From positions 124,001 to 188,000 of the forward strand of contig NZ_JASJOC010000003.1 in the NCBI RefSeq assembly GCF_030068615.1: a DNA stretch of 64,000 nt. The letters are read 5' to 3'. The position numbers were made by a program, and so were the translations under genes. Under the pieces are notes generated by a model that searched no databases, had not been told where the DNA came from, and saw only the letters and a program-made list of their open reading frames with translations. Each line of letters opens with the position of its first letter. The stretch's first letter is position 1. This DNA is from Halostagnicola sp. A-GB9-2. GTDB lineage: Archaea; Halobacteriota; Halobacteria; Halobacteriales; Natrialbaceae. Shown piece after piece: positions 1-8,279 of this stretch.

Positions 1-51
1 GTCACAATCGGTATTACCGTTGGCGTCGTGTTCAATCTCTTCATCGTCTGA
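1..51 (+). CDS. C-terminal end of a truncated upstream gene, probably a membrane protein
   Basis: An open frame enters from the left edge and ends at a TGA at 49-51. The 16 visible residues (VTIGITVGVVFNLFIV) are almost all hydrophobic, like the last membrane segment of a transporter. Because arsM follows 85 bases downstream on the same strand, an arsenic efflux permease would be a sensible neighbour, but that is inference. Too little is visible to identify the family. Confidence 0.35.
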   Translation, partial: VTIGITVGVVFNLFIV

Positions 52-135
52 CATCCAAAATATGAGAGACCAACAGTCGACACAATTCTCGTCGCAGTGG
101 GCTCCAAAAAAGTGACACCTACCCGACAAACAACA

Positions 136-1026
136 ATGACTGAAAACACAACCGCTCCAGAAGAGTCGACTTTCACTGACGATGAACAGCACGAGACAGT
201 CCGCGACCGATACGCGGAGGTGGCATCTGATGACACGGGCTGTTGCGAATCGAGTTCGAACGCTGATTGTAGCAGTAGCACGGAGTCACCAACAAGTGAC
301 GATACCGACACAGAGACACTAACTGGGTGCTGTACAAACGATGAAACATCAACAACATGGGCGGAACAAGTTGGGTATAGTTCTGAAGAGATCGAGTCGG
401 TTCCGACTGATGCGAACCTCGGACTTGGGTGTGGCAATCCGACCGCTATCGCAAACCTGACCCAAGGGCAGACGGTTCTAGACCTCGGCTCCGGCGGAGG
501 GTTCGACTGTTTCCTCGCTGCAAACGAGGTTAGCACGGATGGACACGTCATCGGAGTCGATATGACACCCGAGATGATCGAAAAAGCCCGTACAAATAGT
601 GAGGAAAACGACACTGAAAACGTTGAATTCCGACTCGGTGAGATAGAACATCTCCCTGTTAGTGACGATACCATCGACGTCATCATCTCGAACTGCGTAA
701 TCAATCTCTCACCCGACAAGCGCCAAGTGTTTGAAGAGGCCTATCGAGTGCTTCGACCCGGCGGTAGGCTGGCTATCTCGGATGTCGTTTTGACGGCTAA
801 ACTCCCTGACGAGTTGCGTGCAGATCTCGACTCAATCGCGGAGTGCGTTGGCGGTGCAACACGAATTAGGGAATTAGAGGGTCTTCTCGAAGAGGCGGGA
901 TTCCAAGACGTCCAAATCGAACCTCAGGACGAAACCCAAGACTTCATCCGCGAGTGGGGTGACGACCGCGACTTAGACGAGGTGCTCGTTTCGGCGACTA
1001 TCCGGGCACACAAACCGAGCAATTAG
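136..1026 (+). CDS. arsM: arsenite S-adenosylmethionine methyltransferase (ArsM family)
   Basis: Predicted to methylate trivalent arsenic using SAM, a detoxification reaction in the cytoplasm. The 296-residue protein has the ArsM-type opening GLGCGNP, the SAM-binding stretch VLDLGSGGGFDC, then GVDMTPEMI and the ISNCVINL block, whose Cys residues are typical As(III) ligands. The N-terminal 80 residues are low-complexity, rich in Ser/Thr/Asp, with two Cys-Cys pairs (GCCE and GCCT). I chose the ATG at 136 over an in-frame GTG at 97, because the family-like sequence begins after it. The gene uses more A/T-ending codons than its neighbours, which suggests acquisition by transfer. It converges on the gene at 1171, with a hairpin between them. 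Confidence 0.88.
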   Translation: MTENTTAPEESTFTDDEQHETVRDRYAEVASDDTGCCESSSNADCSSSTESPTSDDTDTETLTGCCTNDETSTTWAEQVGYSSEEIESVPTDANLGLGCGNPTAIANLTQGQTVLDLGSGGGFDCFLAANEVSTDGHVIGVDMTPEMIEKARTNSEENDTENVEFRLGEIEHLPVSDDTIDVIISNCVINLSPDKRQVFEEAYRVLRPGGRLAISDVVLTAKLPDELRADLDSIAECVGGATRIRELEGLLEEAGFQDVQIEPQDETQDFIREWGDDRDLDEVLVSATIRAHKPSN

Positions 1027-1069
1027 CCACTACGGTGGAATTTGCTCGTAACCCTTTCTGAATAAGTAC

Positions 1070-1098
1070 CAGCGAGTAGCGATTCGAACTCGCTGTTT
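1070..1098. terminator. hairpin followed by T-run between convergent genes
   Basis: CAGCGAG at 1070-1076 pairs with CTCGCTG at 1089-1095, giving a 7-base stem with a 12-base loop, followed by TTT. It lies between the end of arsM and the oppositely oriented gene at 1171-1581, a natural place for transcription to stop. Haloarchaeal terminators are often just T-runs, so the stem may be incidental. Confidence 0.4.
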
Positions 1099-1170
1099 CC
1101 CCCTGTTCACCGCTCGAAAAACCGCCTGTTCTCGTTCGTAGATTCGTTATCCTTCGAACTTGTACGCAAC

Positions 1171-1581
1171 TCACTCGTCCGGTTCGTCGGCCGCGCCGAC
1201 CATCCCGCAGACGATGTTCTCGGGTTCGAGAATTTCCTCGCCCGACACGGCGTCCGGATCGAGCAGTAAAATCGTGTCCTCGGGCATCCCCTCTTCGACG
1301 CGAACCTCGTGGCCCAGCCGGTCCTCGAGATCCTCGGTGTCGTCGATGTCGGCCTCGTCGGTCTCGAACACCAGTTCCGCGTTGAGCGACGAAAGGACGA
1401 GCACGAGATCCTCCGTGTCGGTGTTTTCGACCGCGTACACCTCGAGCAGCGATTTGATCCCGTCGTAGCTCACCTCCTCGAGCGATCTGATCGTCACTCG
1501 TTCCGTGTCCGAACCCGCGGCGTCTTCGGACTGGGTTCGCATGCGTGCAGACAGCTCTTCGAAATCCGTACTCGAGTCCAT
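1171..1581 (-). CDS. conserved-looking acidic haloarchaeal protein of unknown function
   Basis: A 136-residue, very acidic soluble protein with no signal peptide, membrane segment or metal motif. The middle (about residues 30-75) looks like a compact alpha/beta domain, with alternating hydrophobic residues in LVLVLSSLNAELVF. The tail has the pattern TILLLDPDAVSGEE. I do not recognise a named family. The ATG at 1581 is the first good start. It converges with arsM and is transcribed away from the membrane-protein gene at 1738, whose promoter region it shares. Confidence 0.7.
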   Translation of the reverse strand: MDSSTDFEELSARMRTQSEDAAGSDTERVTIRSLEEVSYDGIKSLLEVYAVENTDTEDLVLVLSSLNAELVFETDEADIDDTEDLEDRLGHEVRVEEGMPEDTILLLDPDAVSGEEILEPENIVCGMVGAADEPDE

Positions 1582-1737
1582 ACCGGATTGTTACCGTGTG
1601 GGACCAAGTCGCTATGCCTGGCCAGTACAGGCGGCCGACATTTCGTTCCCGAAATCTGGCTTCGAGATGCTATGCTGCCGCTTCCGTTCTGACAAAAGCT
1701 TTAAAGGTCGCTCTCGAACGTCTTCCAACTGAATATC

Positions 1738-2211
1738 ATGAGGGATTATCTGTCGACGGCGGCCGTGCTGTCGGGCTCGCTGTTGCTGTTCGTTCCGTTG
1801 ACTTTCCTGACGGTCCTCGCTGCGGCTGATACCCTCCGGATCGTCGCGGGTCTCGGCCCGATCCAGAACGGGTTCGTCCACGCGACGGTCCTGTTCTCGT
1901 CGTTGGTTCTCGGGTACGTCACCGCGATGGAGATCTGTCGGGTTCGTTTGCACGGGTTCTCGGAACTCCATAGGGGGACCCGTTCGCGGCAACTGGCCCG
2001 ACACGGCGTGTTGGGCGTCGTCGCACTCGCTGCGGCCGTTGTCCTCGTTCGGATCCTGGTCGCCGCGATATCGTTCGGTTTCGCGAACAACGATCCGGCC
2101 GTTCTCGGTCTCGGCGTCGCGGGCGCACTGGCGCTCTCGTGGACCGCTCTCGGCTCCGTAAACGCGTTCCGCAGGGGAACTCGCCACATTCAAAACGAGG
2201 GCTCGAGGTAA
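1738..2211 (+). CDS. small multi-pass membrane protein, unknown function
   Basis: A 157-residue protein with about four hydrophobic segments: residues 6-28, 42-60, 84-104 and 113-133. The loops are short and positively charged (RGTRSRQLARH, FRRGTRH), consistent with an inner-membrane protein whose Arg-rich loops face the cytoplasm. No catalytic motif is visible. It is convergent with another small membrane-protein gene at 2225-2686, with only 13 bases between the two stop codons. The two may have related roles, but their sequences are not clearly alike. Confidence 0.65.
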   Translation: MRDYLSTAAVLSGSLLLFVPLTFLTVLAAADTLRIVAGLGPIQNGFVHATVLFSSLVLGYVTAMEICRVRLHGFSELHRGTRSRQLARHGVLGVVALAAAVVLVRILVAAISFGFANNDPAVLGLGVAGALALSWTALGSVNAFRRGTRHIQNEGSR

Positions 2212-2224
2212 ACCGACCCTCGAG

Positions 2225-2686
2225 TTACTCCGCCGAGGAGCTCGCGTCCAGACCCACAAACGCGAGCGAAATGAGTGATCCGTTGATTCCGACGAGCGCC
2301 ACGACGAGCAGCCCCAGAGGCGGTTCGCCGTCGGGCGAAAGGGCGACCAGAACGAGCGCCCCGACGCCGACCACGCCGAGTCCGAGCGCGAGGACGAGGT
2401 CGGACCACCTGTTCCACGATTCCTCGAGCGTCGGCTCGAGTCTCGCGAGCCACCACTCGCTCTCGGCGGCGTTCCCCTCGCTCGTTCTCGGTGTGATTCT
2501 GAACAGGCGGGAGATTCCCGCGGACCCTACGGCTCCGGCGAGCGAACCGATGCCGACGAGGAATAGGACGACCGCGGCGGGAATCGACAACACCCGGGCC
2601 TCGAGGAGCAAGTAAAGGAGGAGAAAAGAGAGGCCGGCGAATCCCGCCAGAAGACCTCGAAGCGCCCGAATAATCGAACTCCGCAT
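2225..2686 (-). CDS. small membrane protein, unknown function
   Basis: A 153-residue protein with four hydrophobic stretches in two pairs: residues 9-28 and 32-55, then 98-118 and 125-145. A soluble acidic stretch separates the pairs (TSEGNAAESEWWLARLEPTLEESWNRW). The start ATG at 2686 gives an Arg-rich N-terminus (MRSSIIRALRG) suited to membrane insertion. It lies just downstream of the YgfZ-like gene on the same strand's side but is separated by 68 bases. No family recognised. Confidence 0.65.
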   Translation of the reverse strand: MRSSIIRALRGLLAGFAGLSFLLLYLLLEARVLSIPAAVVLFLVGIGSLAGAVGSAGISRLFRITPRTSEGNAAESEWWLARLEPTLEESWNRWSDLVLALGLGVVGVGALVLVALSPDGEPPLGLLVVALVGINGSLISLAFVGLDASSSAE

Positions 2687-2754
2687 ACGTGGCGTGACGT
2701 ACGATGTCGGTGATAGAAACTATTTGGTTACTCGACGACGGGGGAGCGTCGGGA

Positions 2755-3888
2755 CTACTCGTAGACGGGCAACCGAGCAGATCGGTCGGACCCTTCGACG
2801 AACGGCAGCGTCGTTCGCTCTGCAGGGACTTCTTCCCCGTCCACTCGAACCGCCAGCCTCTCAGCCTCGAGTCCGTACTCGACGGTAGCGAGCGCGATCG
2901 GGTGCTCGAGCATCGGACTCGTCTCAGCGCGGGTGATCTCGCCGACTGCGTCGTCGCCGTCGAAGACGGCCGCGCCGCTCGAGGGAACCGTTCCGTCGCT
3001 GTCGCCGTCGTCGCTCTCGTCGGCGTTACCACCGCCATCTTTGAGCGAGAGCCCGATTAGCTGTGAACTCGGTCTGCCGCGGTTTTCGACCCTCGAGACG
3101 ACCTCCTGGCCGACGAAACAGCCCTTCTCGTAGTCCACGGCGTGATCTAGCCCGAGAACGTTCGGAATGCGTCCCTCGAGTTCGGTCTCGAACAGCGGTG
3201 AACCGGCCTCTACCGTGAGCGTATCCCAGGTTCGGTAACCGAAGGGGGCCGCGTTCAACCCCTGATTTAGGAGGGTGTCGTAGACGGCCGCCGCGTCGTC
3301 GGCTCCGCAGATCACCTCGTAGCTCTCCTCGCCAGTGAGTGCGTCCGTTCGGATCACAGTTACGCCCTCGTCGCCCATCGATCCGCGCACGAAGGAGTAG
3401 CGTTCGTCGGGCGTCGACGATTTGTTCAACACGCTGGCGACCTTCTCGGTGGCTTTCGGGCCGTGAACGCCGAACGTCCCGTACTCGTCGGTCGCGACTC
3501 GAATCTCGACGTCCTGAATGAACACCTTCTCGGACCACTCCGATGCCAGTTCCTCGGCGAGATCCGGCGGGGTGAACAGAAGCAGTCGCTCGCCTGCGTT
3601 GTAGACGTAGAGTTCGACCTCGATTCCGCCCTGTGGATCGAGAACGAGTGCGTAGCAACCGTCACCGTTCTCGGTCGGAACGCGATTCGTAACGACGTTG
3701 TCGACGTACTCGACGCGGTCGTCTCCTTCGACGACGAGGACGCCGTAGGCGGACTCGATCAACCCGGCCGCGTTTCGAACGGCTCTGTGTGCTCGCTCCG
3801 GGCGACCGTAGTGTTCGACGATAGTTCGCCCCGCTCGGTCGCCAAACGTTGCCCCGTGATCCTCGTGTAGCGACTCGATGACACTCAT
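2755..3888 (-). CDS. folate-binding YgfZ/GcvT-related protein
   Basis: This 377-residue protein belongs to the tetrahydrofolate-binding GcvT superfamily. Near residue 250 it carries YEKGCFVGQEV, the K-G-C-x-x-G-Q-E signature of the YgfZ/IBA57 branch, which helps maintain iron-sulfur enzymes. Glycine-cleavage T proteins have a different motif here. The N-terminus (HGATFGDRAGRTIVEHYG) is typical of the haloarchaeal members often labelled aminomethyltransferase. A short Asp/Gly insert (about residues 288-300) is an acidic loop. No gcv genes are nearby, which supports the iron-sulfur role over glycine cleavage. Confidence 0.8.
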   Translation of the reverse strand: MSVIESLHEDHGATFGDRAGRTIVEHYGRPERAHRAVRNAAGLIESAYGVLVVEGDDRVEYVDNVVTNRVPTENGDGCYALVLDPQGGIEVELYVYNAGERLLLFTPPDLAEELASEWSEKVFIQDVEIRVATDEYGTFGVHGPKATEKVASVLNKSSTPDERYSFVRGSMGDEGVTVIRTDALTGEESYEVICGADDAAAVYDTLLNQGLNAAPFGYRTWDTLTVEAGSPLFETELEGRIPNVLGLDHAVDYEKGCFVGQEVVSRVENRGRPSSQLIGLSLKDGGGNADESDDGDSDGTVPSSGAAVFDGDDAVGEITRAETSPMLEHPIALATVEYGLEAERLAVRVDGEEVPAERTTLPFVEGSDRSARLPVYE

Positions 3889-3998
3889 ACCGTGTTCGAA
3901 GAGCCAGACGATATCAGGCGTTTCGATCTCTCGAGTGATTCGTCCGTTCGCGCAGAGCCTCGAGTGGTTCGGCCGCCGTTCGAGTGACGCCTTGCTCG

Positions 3999-4298
3999 TT
4001 AGAACGGGAACCGCTCGCGAACCCAGTCGCGAAGTGACGCCCCCTCGTTCTCGTCGTCCGGTTCGTCGGGCACCACTTGATCGTCGGGTCTGATGACCGC
4101 ACCGCGCCCGTCTCGCTCGACGACGATCAGATTATCGTCTTTGAGCGTCGCCAGCGCGTCCTCGAGGTCGTCTATTTCGACCGAAACGGCCGCGCGAAGC
4201 TCGAAGACGGTCATGCCGTCCTCGACATTGTTGACAAGCACGTCGAGTACCGCCACCTGCGTTCGCTCTCGGTCCCGGTACTCTCGCTTCGCTTTCAT
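3999..4298 (-). CDS. small winged-helix-like haloarchaeal protein
   Basis: A 99-residue protein. Residues 10-65 read as a helix-turn-helix followed by a beta wing: VAVLDVLVNNVEDGMTVFEL, an acidic helix EIDDLEDALATLK, then DNLIVVERDGRGAVI. The tail is acidic and ends in RERFPF. This pattern matches a small conserved haloarchaeal family (I believe one of the numbered DUFs, possibly DUF6432, not verified). It could bind DNA, but the surface is very acidic. It is on the same strand as the YgfZ-like gene downstream. Confidence 0.65.
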   Translation of the reverse strand: MKAKREYRDRERTQVAVLDVLVNNVEDGMTVFELRAAVSVEIDDLEDALATLKDDNLIVVERDGRGAVIRPDDQVVPDEPDDENEGASLRDWVRERFPF

Positions 4299-4525
4299 CC
4301 AGTGACGTATTTGTCGACCCGGGATTTGACGTTTGCCGTTCGACTGGGGGTCTAAACGCGGCTCGTTCTTTCGTTCGTTGACGTCTCTGCTGGAGTGTCG
4401 GCGTATTCACTGGATCAGAGGGCTCTCGATGCGCTTCTCGCGATATCGGCTAGCGACTGTCTAGCCGTCAACGAGTATACCACTTGCAGTACGTTTTTTA
4501 TGCCGTGAATAGATACGATTGGATA

Positions 4526-5584
4526 ATGGTACTGCGATGTTCGCTGCTCGGCCACAGTTACGGCGAGCCCGAAGTCGATCGCGAGCGTGAAGAACGGGGC
4601 AGCGAAGTCGTCCTCACTGTCACGGAGTTTCAAGCGTGTCAGCGCTGCGGTGAGCGAAACATCATCACTGAGAACACGGAAGTGACAAGCATCGTCCCTG
4701 ATGAGACGCCTGCTCGCGCTTCGAACGCACCTGATGATTCCGACCAAGCGCCAGACCCTGCTCGTTCTACGCCGCCTGAACCGTCCGCCGAACAGGCTAT
4801 GGGTATCGAGCCCGACTCGAGTGGTATCATGGATGCAGAGCGCGACGCTGAGCCCCTCGATGCCGAGGCCGCACCCGAGGACGCCGTCTCGGTCGATCAG
4901 ACGCCGGCCGAGGCCGCTTCGGATGACGGCGCCGACGAAATCGACGTTCCGACGGACGAAAACGACGAGCCGATCGTCGACGACGGGGAAATCCTCGAGG
5001 ACGACGGCGACGATGACGACCCGATTTCGGGCGATCGGCGCCACGGCGAGTGGCCCGACTCGGCGGACGTCGGCCCGCCCGTCGGAAGCGATACCGAACC
5101 CAGCGCCTGGCCCGACGACGAACAAGAGCGCGCACGGGCCGTAGCCGACGACGAAGACGTCGGCGACCGGCCATCGGAACTCGAGGAACAGCCCGATGAC
5201 GACGCCGTAATCCTCGAGAGTGGGTCGGAGACGACGGCCGACTCGAGCGGCAAACAGTTCGACCACTCCATCGATGCGAGCGGCGAGCCGGCTGCTGAAC
5301 CCGGTTCCGATCCAGAGCCCGCTGACGGCTCCGAGACGAGCGCCGTTCAGGTTGAGTCTGTCGCCGAGCCCGCCGCTGGCTCCCAGTCGTCGGGTCCCGA
5401 AACCGGTATCACCAGCGCAGAGAGCGCACCTGCTCCAGGAGAGAGTTCGATTCCAGACGGTGCGACTACGGAGTTTTTCTGTCCGCAGTGTCGCTTCGTT
5501 GCGCCGGGAGATAGCGGCTCGCTCCGAACCGGCGACATCTGCCCCGAGTGCAAGAAGGGCTACATCGGCGAGCGAACGGCGTAG
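4526..5584 (+). CDS. zinc-ribbon protein with long acidic linker (DUF7093-like)
   Basis: A 352-residue protein with two ordered ends and a disordered centre. The N-terminus opens MVLRCSLLGHSYGEPE and has a CQRCGE knuckle at about residues 37-42. The C-terminus (about residues 318-350) has CPQCRF and CPECKKGY, a two-knuckle zinc ribbon. The 250 residues between are Asp/Glu/Ala/Pro-rich with no fold. The ATG at 4526 was chosen over an earlier in-frame one at 4484 because that stretch is AT-rich promoter sequence with a TATA-like run at about 4494-4502. Family name from memory; function unknown. Confidence 0.75.
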   Translation: MVLRCSLLGHSYGEPEVDREREERGSEVVLTVTEFQACQRCGERNIITENTEVTSIVPDETPARASNAPDDSDQAPDPARSTPPEPSAEQAMGIEPDSSGIMDAERDAEPLDAEAAPEDAVSVDQTPAEAASDDGADEIDVPTDENDEPIVDDGEILEDDGDDDDPISGDRRHGEWPDSADVGPPVGSDTEPSAWPDDEQERARAVADDEDVGDRPSELEEQPDDDAVILESGSETTADSSGKQFDHSIDASGEPAAEPGSDPEPADGSETSAVQVESVAEPAAGSQSSGPETGITSAESAPAPGESSIPDGATTEFFCPQCRFVAPGDSGSLRTGDICPECKKGYIGERTA

Positions 5585-5682
5585 TCGGCCCCCCGGACGC
5601 CGACTTACGCACGCTATCGGAATTCCGCCACACGCTGCATTGCTTCGTTCTGATTTTGCGCTTCCGGTCAGCAGGTGTCTAT

Positions 5683-5735
5683 TGATATCCTCCCCGCGCT
5701 GAAGCTCGAGGTTTTCTCCTCGATTTTCCGTAACT
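5683..5735. repeat. possible relic of an IS200/IS605-type element end
   Basis: The segment has TCCTCCCCGCGCTGAAG followed by a 6-base hairpin, TCGAGG (5706-5711) with CCTCGA (5718-5723). In haloarchaea, similar text with a hairpin occurs at the ends of IS200/IS605-family elements, as I recall. No transposase-like reading frame lies nearby, so at most this is a remnant. The resemblance was not tested by alignment. Confidence 0.22.
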
Positions 5736-5830
5736 TTTCGTTTACCCGAGCGGCGTCCATCTCCACCCCGTGACTTCGCCAGCCGGAGACTATGAAAAGA
5801 GGTAAACACTCCGCCGTATATCTCCAATTT

Positions 5831-6214
5831 ATGAAGGAGTACAAGATGCGACGTGGTGAACACCTCGAGGATCGGATTCCGGATATGGAAGCCACGGTCG
5901 AGGAGTACTTCGGACCAATCACCGGCACAGAGGAGTTCAAAGGAAGCGATCTCTACGTTATCGCCGAGCCGGACAACCCCGTCTTCGAACGTATTATCGT
6001 CGGTGCAGTCGAGTACTCCGGCAAAAAGGACAAACTCGCTGTCGATTTCGTCGAACGCGATCCCACCGAACTCGGCCCCGACGAACTCGAGGCCGCTGGC
6101 GACGCCGTCGACGCGAAAAACGATTTCCTCCTCGAGGCGACCGCTCGAGACGCCAAGTCCCGACGCGACTCGCTAAAACGCTCCGTTGAGGACGACCCGG
6201 ACCACGATTTATAG
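5831..6214 (+). CDS. DUF5611-type haloarchaeal protein
   Basis: A 127-residue soluble protein beginning MKEYKMRRGEHLEDR, which I recognise as the characteristic start of the DUF5611 family. The core (EYFGPITGTEEF, then DLYVIAEPDNPVFERIIVGAVEYSG) is a compact alpha/beta fold and the C-terminus is a charged helix. Function is unknown. An in-frame ATG at 5792 exists, but the family start is at 5831. It is flanked by a zinc-ribbon gene upstream and a one-domain membrane protein gene downstream, all on the same strand but separated by 180-250 bases. Confidence 0.72.
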   Translation: MKEYKMRRGEHLEDRIPDMEATVEEYFGPITGTEEFKGSDLYVIAEPDNPVFERIIVGAVEYSGKKDKLAVDFVERDPTELGPDELEAAGDAVDAKNDFLLEATARDAKSRRDSLKRSVEDDPDHDL

Positions 6215-6391
6215 AGTCGGTTTCTTGTTCCGTTTCGATCCATTCACCGCCGAGAGCCTGCGGCTTCGCCCGTCGAAACAGTCGGTTCTGGAACTCGAGG
6301 GACGTTCGCCTCTTAGACTTGAGACGGCGTCTCGCGCTCCGGAACGTCTGCTTCGAAATAGCTAAAACGTTTTCACCGCAATCGCCCGCTA

Positions 6392-6580
6392 ATGGAACTG
6401 CAGACGTTCATCTTTGCGACGGCAGTTGCACACCTCGGTTTCGCGATGTTCATCGTCGGTCACGCCTACTGGACCGATCAGGAGTCCGGCAACTGGCCGT
6501 ATATCACGCTCGCGTTCGGACTTGCGGGGCTTGCAGGCTATTTCTTTTACGACGAACTCGAGGGGTCTGGCGGGATTTAA
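6392..6580 (+). CDS. small two-helix membrane protein
   Basis: A 62-residue protein with two membrane segments, about residues 4-24 (FIFATAVAHLGFAMFIVGHA) and 38-53 (ITLAFGLAGLAGYFFY), joined by a short polar loop. It ends in an acidic tail. Its codon use matches neighbouring genes and the frame is clean, so I consider it real despite its size. It converges with the heme-protein gene, with 32 bases between their stops. No function can be assigned. Confidence 0.6.
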   Translation: MELQTFIFATAVAHLGFAMFIVGHAYWTDQESGNWPYITLAFGLAGLAGYFFYDELEGSGGI

Positions 6581-6612
6581 CCCAAGGAGGGCGATCCGCA
6601 GGTTCGGCTGGA

Positions 6613-8142
6613 TTATGCCAAGAAAACGTGACGCGGTCGATCCGCTAGGACGTCCCGCCCGAACTCGACAGTTTCAGCGAACGCGTCGCTTCGGAAGAAC
6701 TCCATCGCGTCCTCGCGGGAATCCCAGCGGCTGGCGATGAACATATCGAGTTCGTTTTCGCGGTTGATCAGCAGATCCGTTTTCCGGTGGCCGTCCATAT
6801 CGGCCAGCAGACCCGCGACGTCGTCGAACGTTTCGACGAAATCCTCCTGGTGCTCATCTTTCACCGTGTAGAACATTCCCATCGTTCCCCAGGAGTCTGA
6901 CTCGTCGTCGCCGGCTTGTCGAACGATTTTGGGGAGGTCAGAGAGAAATCCGGCCGCCGTACTCGCCGCACGCTCGGTGTCCCAGAGACTCACAATAGCC
7001 GTTTCGGCGTCTTCGTCTTCGCTTTCGTAGACGGCCGTCTTCACGTGCGTGTCGTAGTGATCGAAATTCGTTCGCAGGCCGTCAACTTCCTCGAACAGTT
7101 CCTCGGGGCTGGCCGCCGAGTAGAGGACGACCGCGTGAACGTCCTCGCCGTGTGGCTGGCCGGCGTAGACGCCCACGTCCTCGAGTTCCTCTCGGATGTC
7201 CGCGTCGTCTTCGTCGTCGCGGCCGGAGCCGCCGCCGTGGTCGTGGTCGTGGTGGCCGTCTCCACCGGACCCGCCGTGATGTCCACCGGAACCGCCGTGG
7301 TGGCCGCCTTCGTCGCCGTGACCGCTTCCGTGTCCGTGACCCGAACTTGCGGCCTCCTGTGGCACGAACTCGCCCGAGAGGTACGCACCGAGGTTTTCGG
7401 GTGCGAACCGCCGACCGAAGAGGAATCGCCCGAACTCGCCGAATCGAGAACTCGAAGGATCGAATCGCATTTCATAGAGCAGTTCCTTGATATCGGTCGG
7501 ATCGTCGCCGAAGAGCGTGATGCCCCACTCGTAGTCGTCGAGGCCGATACTCCCGGAAATGATCTGCGTGACCCGCCCGGCGTACTGCTTGCCGATATCG
7601 CCGTGGCCGGACATGTACTCGGCCCGCTCGTCGAAGGAGAGGTCGTACCAGTTCCACTCGTCGTCGCGGCGCTTGTCCATCGGATAGAAGTTCGCGTACT
7701 CGAAGTCCGGAATTTCGGGTTTGAGCCGCGATTCGATGTACCTGGCCATGCCGGTGTCCTCGACCTCGCTATCCTCCTCGAAGTACTCCTCGGACATGTA
7801 GCCCGAGACTTCGGTCACCGACACGTAGGAGTCGACCTGCTCGGTGAACTCAGCGAGGGCGGTGTGTTCGAACCGCCGCTCGAGCACGTCGATATCCGCG
7901 GGTGACGGCCGAAGATGCAAGAACATGAGGTCGGCCTTGTGGCCGAGGATCCCGTACGTCGCCGAGTCGCCTTCCTCGGCGTCCTCGAGTCGTTCGCACG
8001 CCGAAAGGTACTCGATTCCCTCCGTGATCGCCTGCTCGCGACGCCGTTGCGGTGCGTCTCGCCAGGCGTCCCAGTCGATCGACCGGAAGTCGTGAAAGAC
8101 GTACCAGCCTTCCTCGGTCTGTGGCGGTCTGCGTCGTTCCAT
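6613..8142 (-). CDS. pitA: PitA-type fusion: chlorite-dismutase-like heme domain, His-rich linker, ABM-like domain
   Basis: A 509-residue protein. Residues 1-260 form a chlorite-dismutase/coproheme-decarboxylase-like domain: WNWYDLSFDER holds Tyr166 at the position of the coproheme decarboxylase tyrosine, and SGHGDIGKQYAG holds the likely proximal heme ligand His180. LDDYEWGITLFGDD is a family hallmark. Residues 265-315 are a Gly/His/Ser linker with about 17 His, apt for metal binding. Residues 320-509 resemble the antibiotic-biosynthesis-monooxygenase ferredoxin-like fold. This architecture is known from haloarchaeal PitA. A decarboxylase role in heme synthesis is inferred from the conserved Tyr and His. 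The gene diverges from a PadR regulator. Confidence 0.85.
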   Translation of the reverse strand: MERRRPPQTEEGWYVFHDFRSIDWDAWRDAPQRRREQAITEGIEYLSACERLEDAEEGDSATYGILGHKADLMFLHLRPSPADIDVLERRFEHTALAEFTEQVDSYVSVTEVSGYMSEEYFEEDSEVEDTGMARYIESRLKPEIPDFEYANFYPMDKRRDDEWNWYDLSFDERAEYMSGHGDIGKQYAGRVTQIISGSIGLDDYEWGITLFGDDPTDIKELLYEMRFDPSSSRFGEFGRFLFGRRFAPENLGAYLSGEFVPQEAASSGHGHGSGHGDEGGHHGGSGGHHGGSGGDGHHDHDHGGGSGRDDEDDADIREELEDVGVYAGQPHGEDVHAVVLYSAASPEELFEEVDGLRTNFDHYDTHVKTAVYESEDEDAETAIVSLWDTERAASTAAGFLSDLPKIVRQAGDDESDSWGTMGMFYTVKDEHQEDFVETFDDVAGLLADMDGHRKTDLLINRENELDMFIASRWDSREDAMEFFRSDAFAETVEFGRDVLADRPRHVFLA

Positions 8143-8260
8143 ACGAGCGAGTTAGGCCGGGGTCGCTAAGAAGGACGGGGTTTTCGTCGCAGGGAGAGCG
8201 TAGCGCGGATATCCCGTCGCCGGCTGGCAGTTGCGCCGACCGAAACCATTTACGTTCGCC

Positions 8261-8270
8261 GATTTAAATC
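8261..8270 (+). promoter_or_regulatory. palindrome overlapping the padR promoter
   Basis: GATTTAAATC is a perfect 10-base palindrome ending 10 bases before the padR ATG at 8280. It can serve as the TATA-like element or as a regulator site covering the leaderless start. PadR proteins commonly repress their own genes through AT-rich palindromes, so self-control is a reasonable inference. Confidence 0.4.
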
Positions 8271-8279
8271 AGGGCGTAT

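Noticed and set aside
1077-1095. GATTCGAACTC resembling a tRNA T-arm
   Set aside because: The flanks fold only as the short terminator hairpin; no tRNA body is present.
4415-5863. A 482-codon open frame on the minus strand across the zinc-ribbon gene
   Set aside because: It runs antisense to the Asp/Glu-rich linker, where GC-rich codons make every frame open; no motif is seen, and the plus-strand protein has zinc-ribbon ends.
7216-7350. Repeated GG-T/C-rich DNA that looks like a simple-sequence repeat or CRISPR
   Set aside because: It encodes the His/Gly linker of the PitA-type protein on the minus strand; spacing is not regular.
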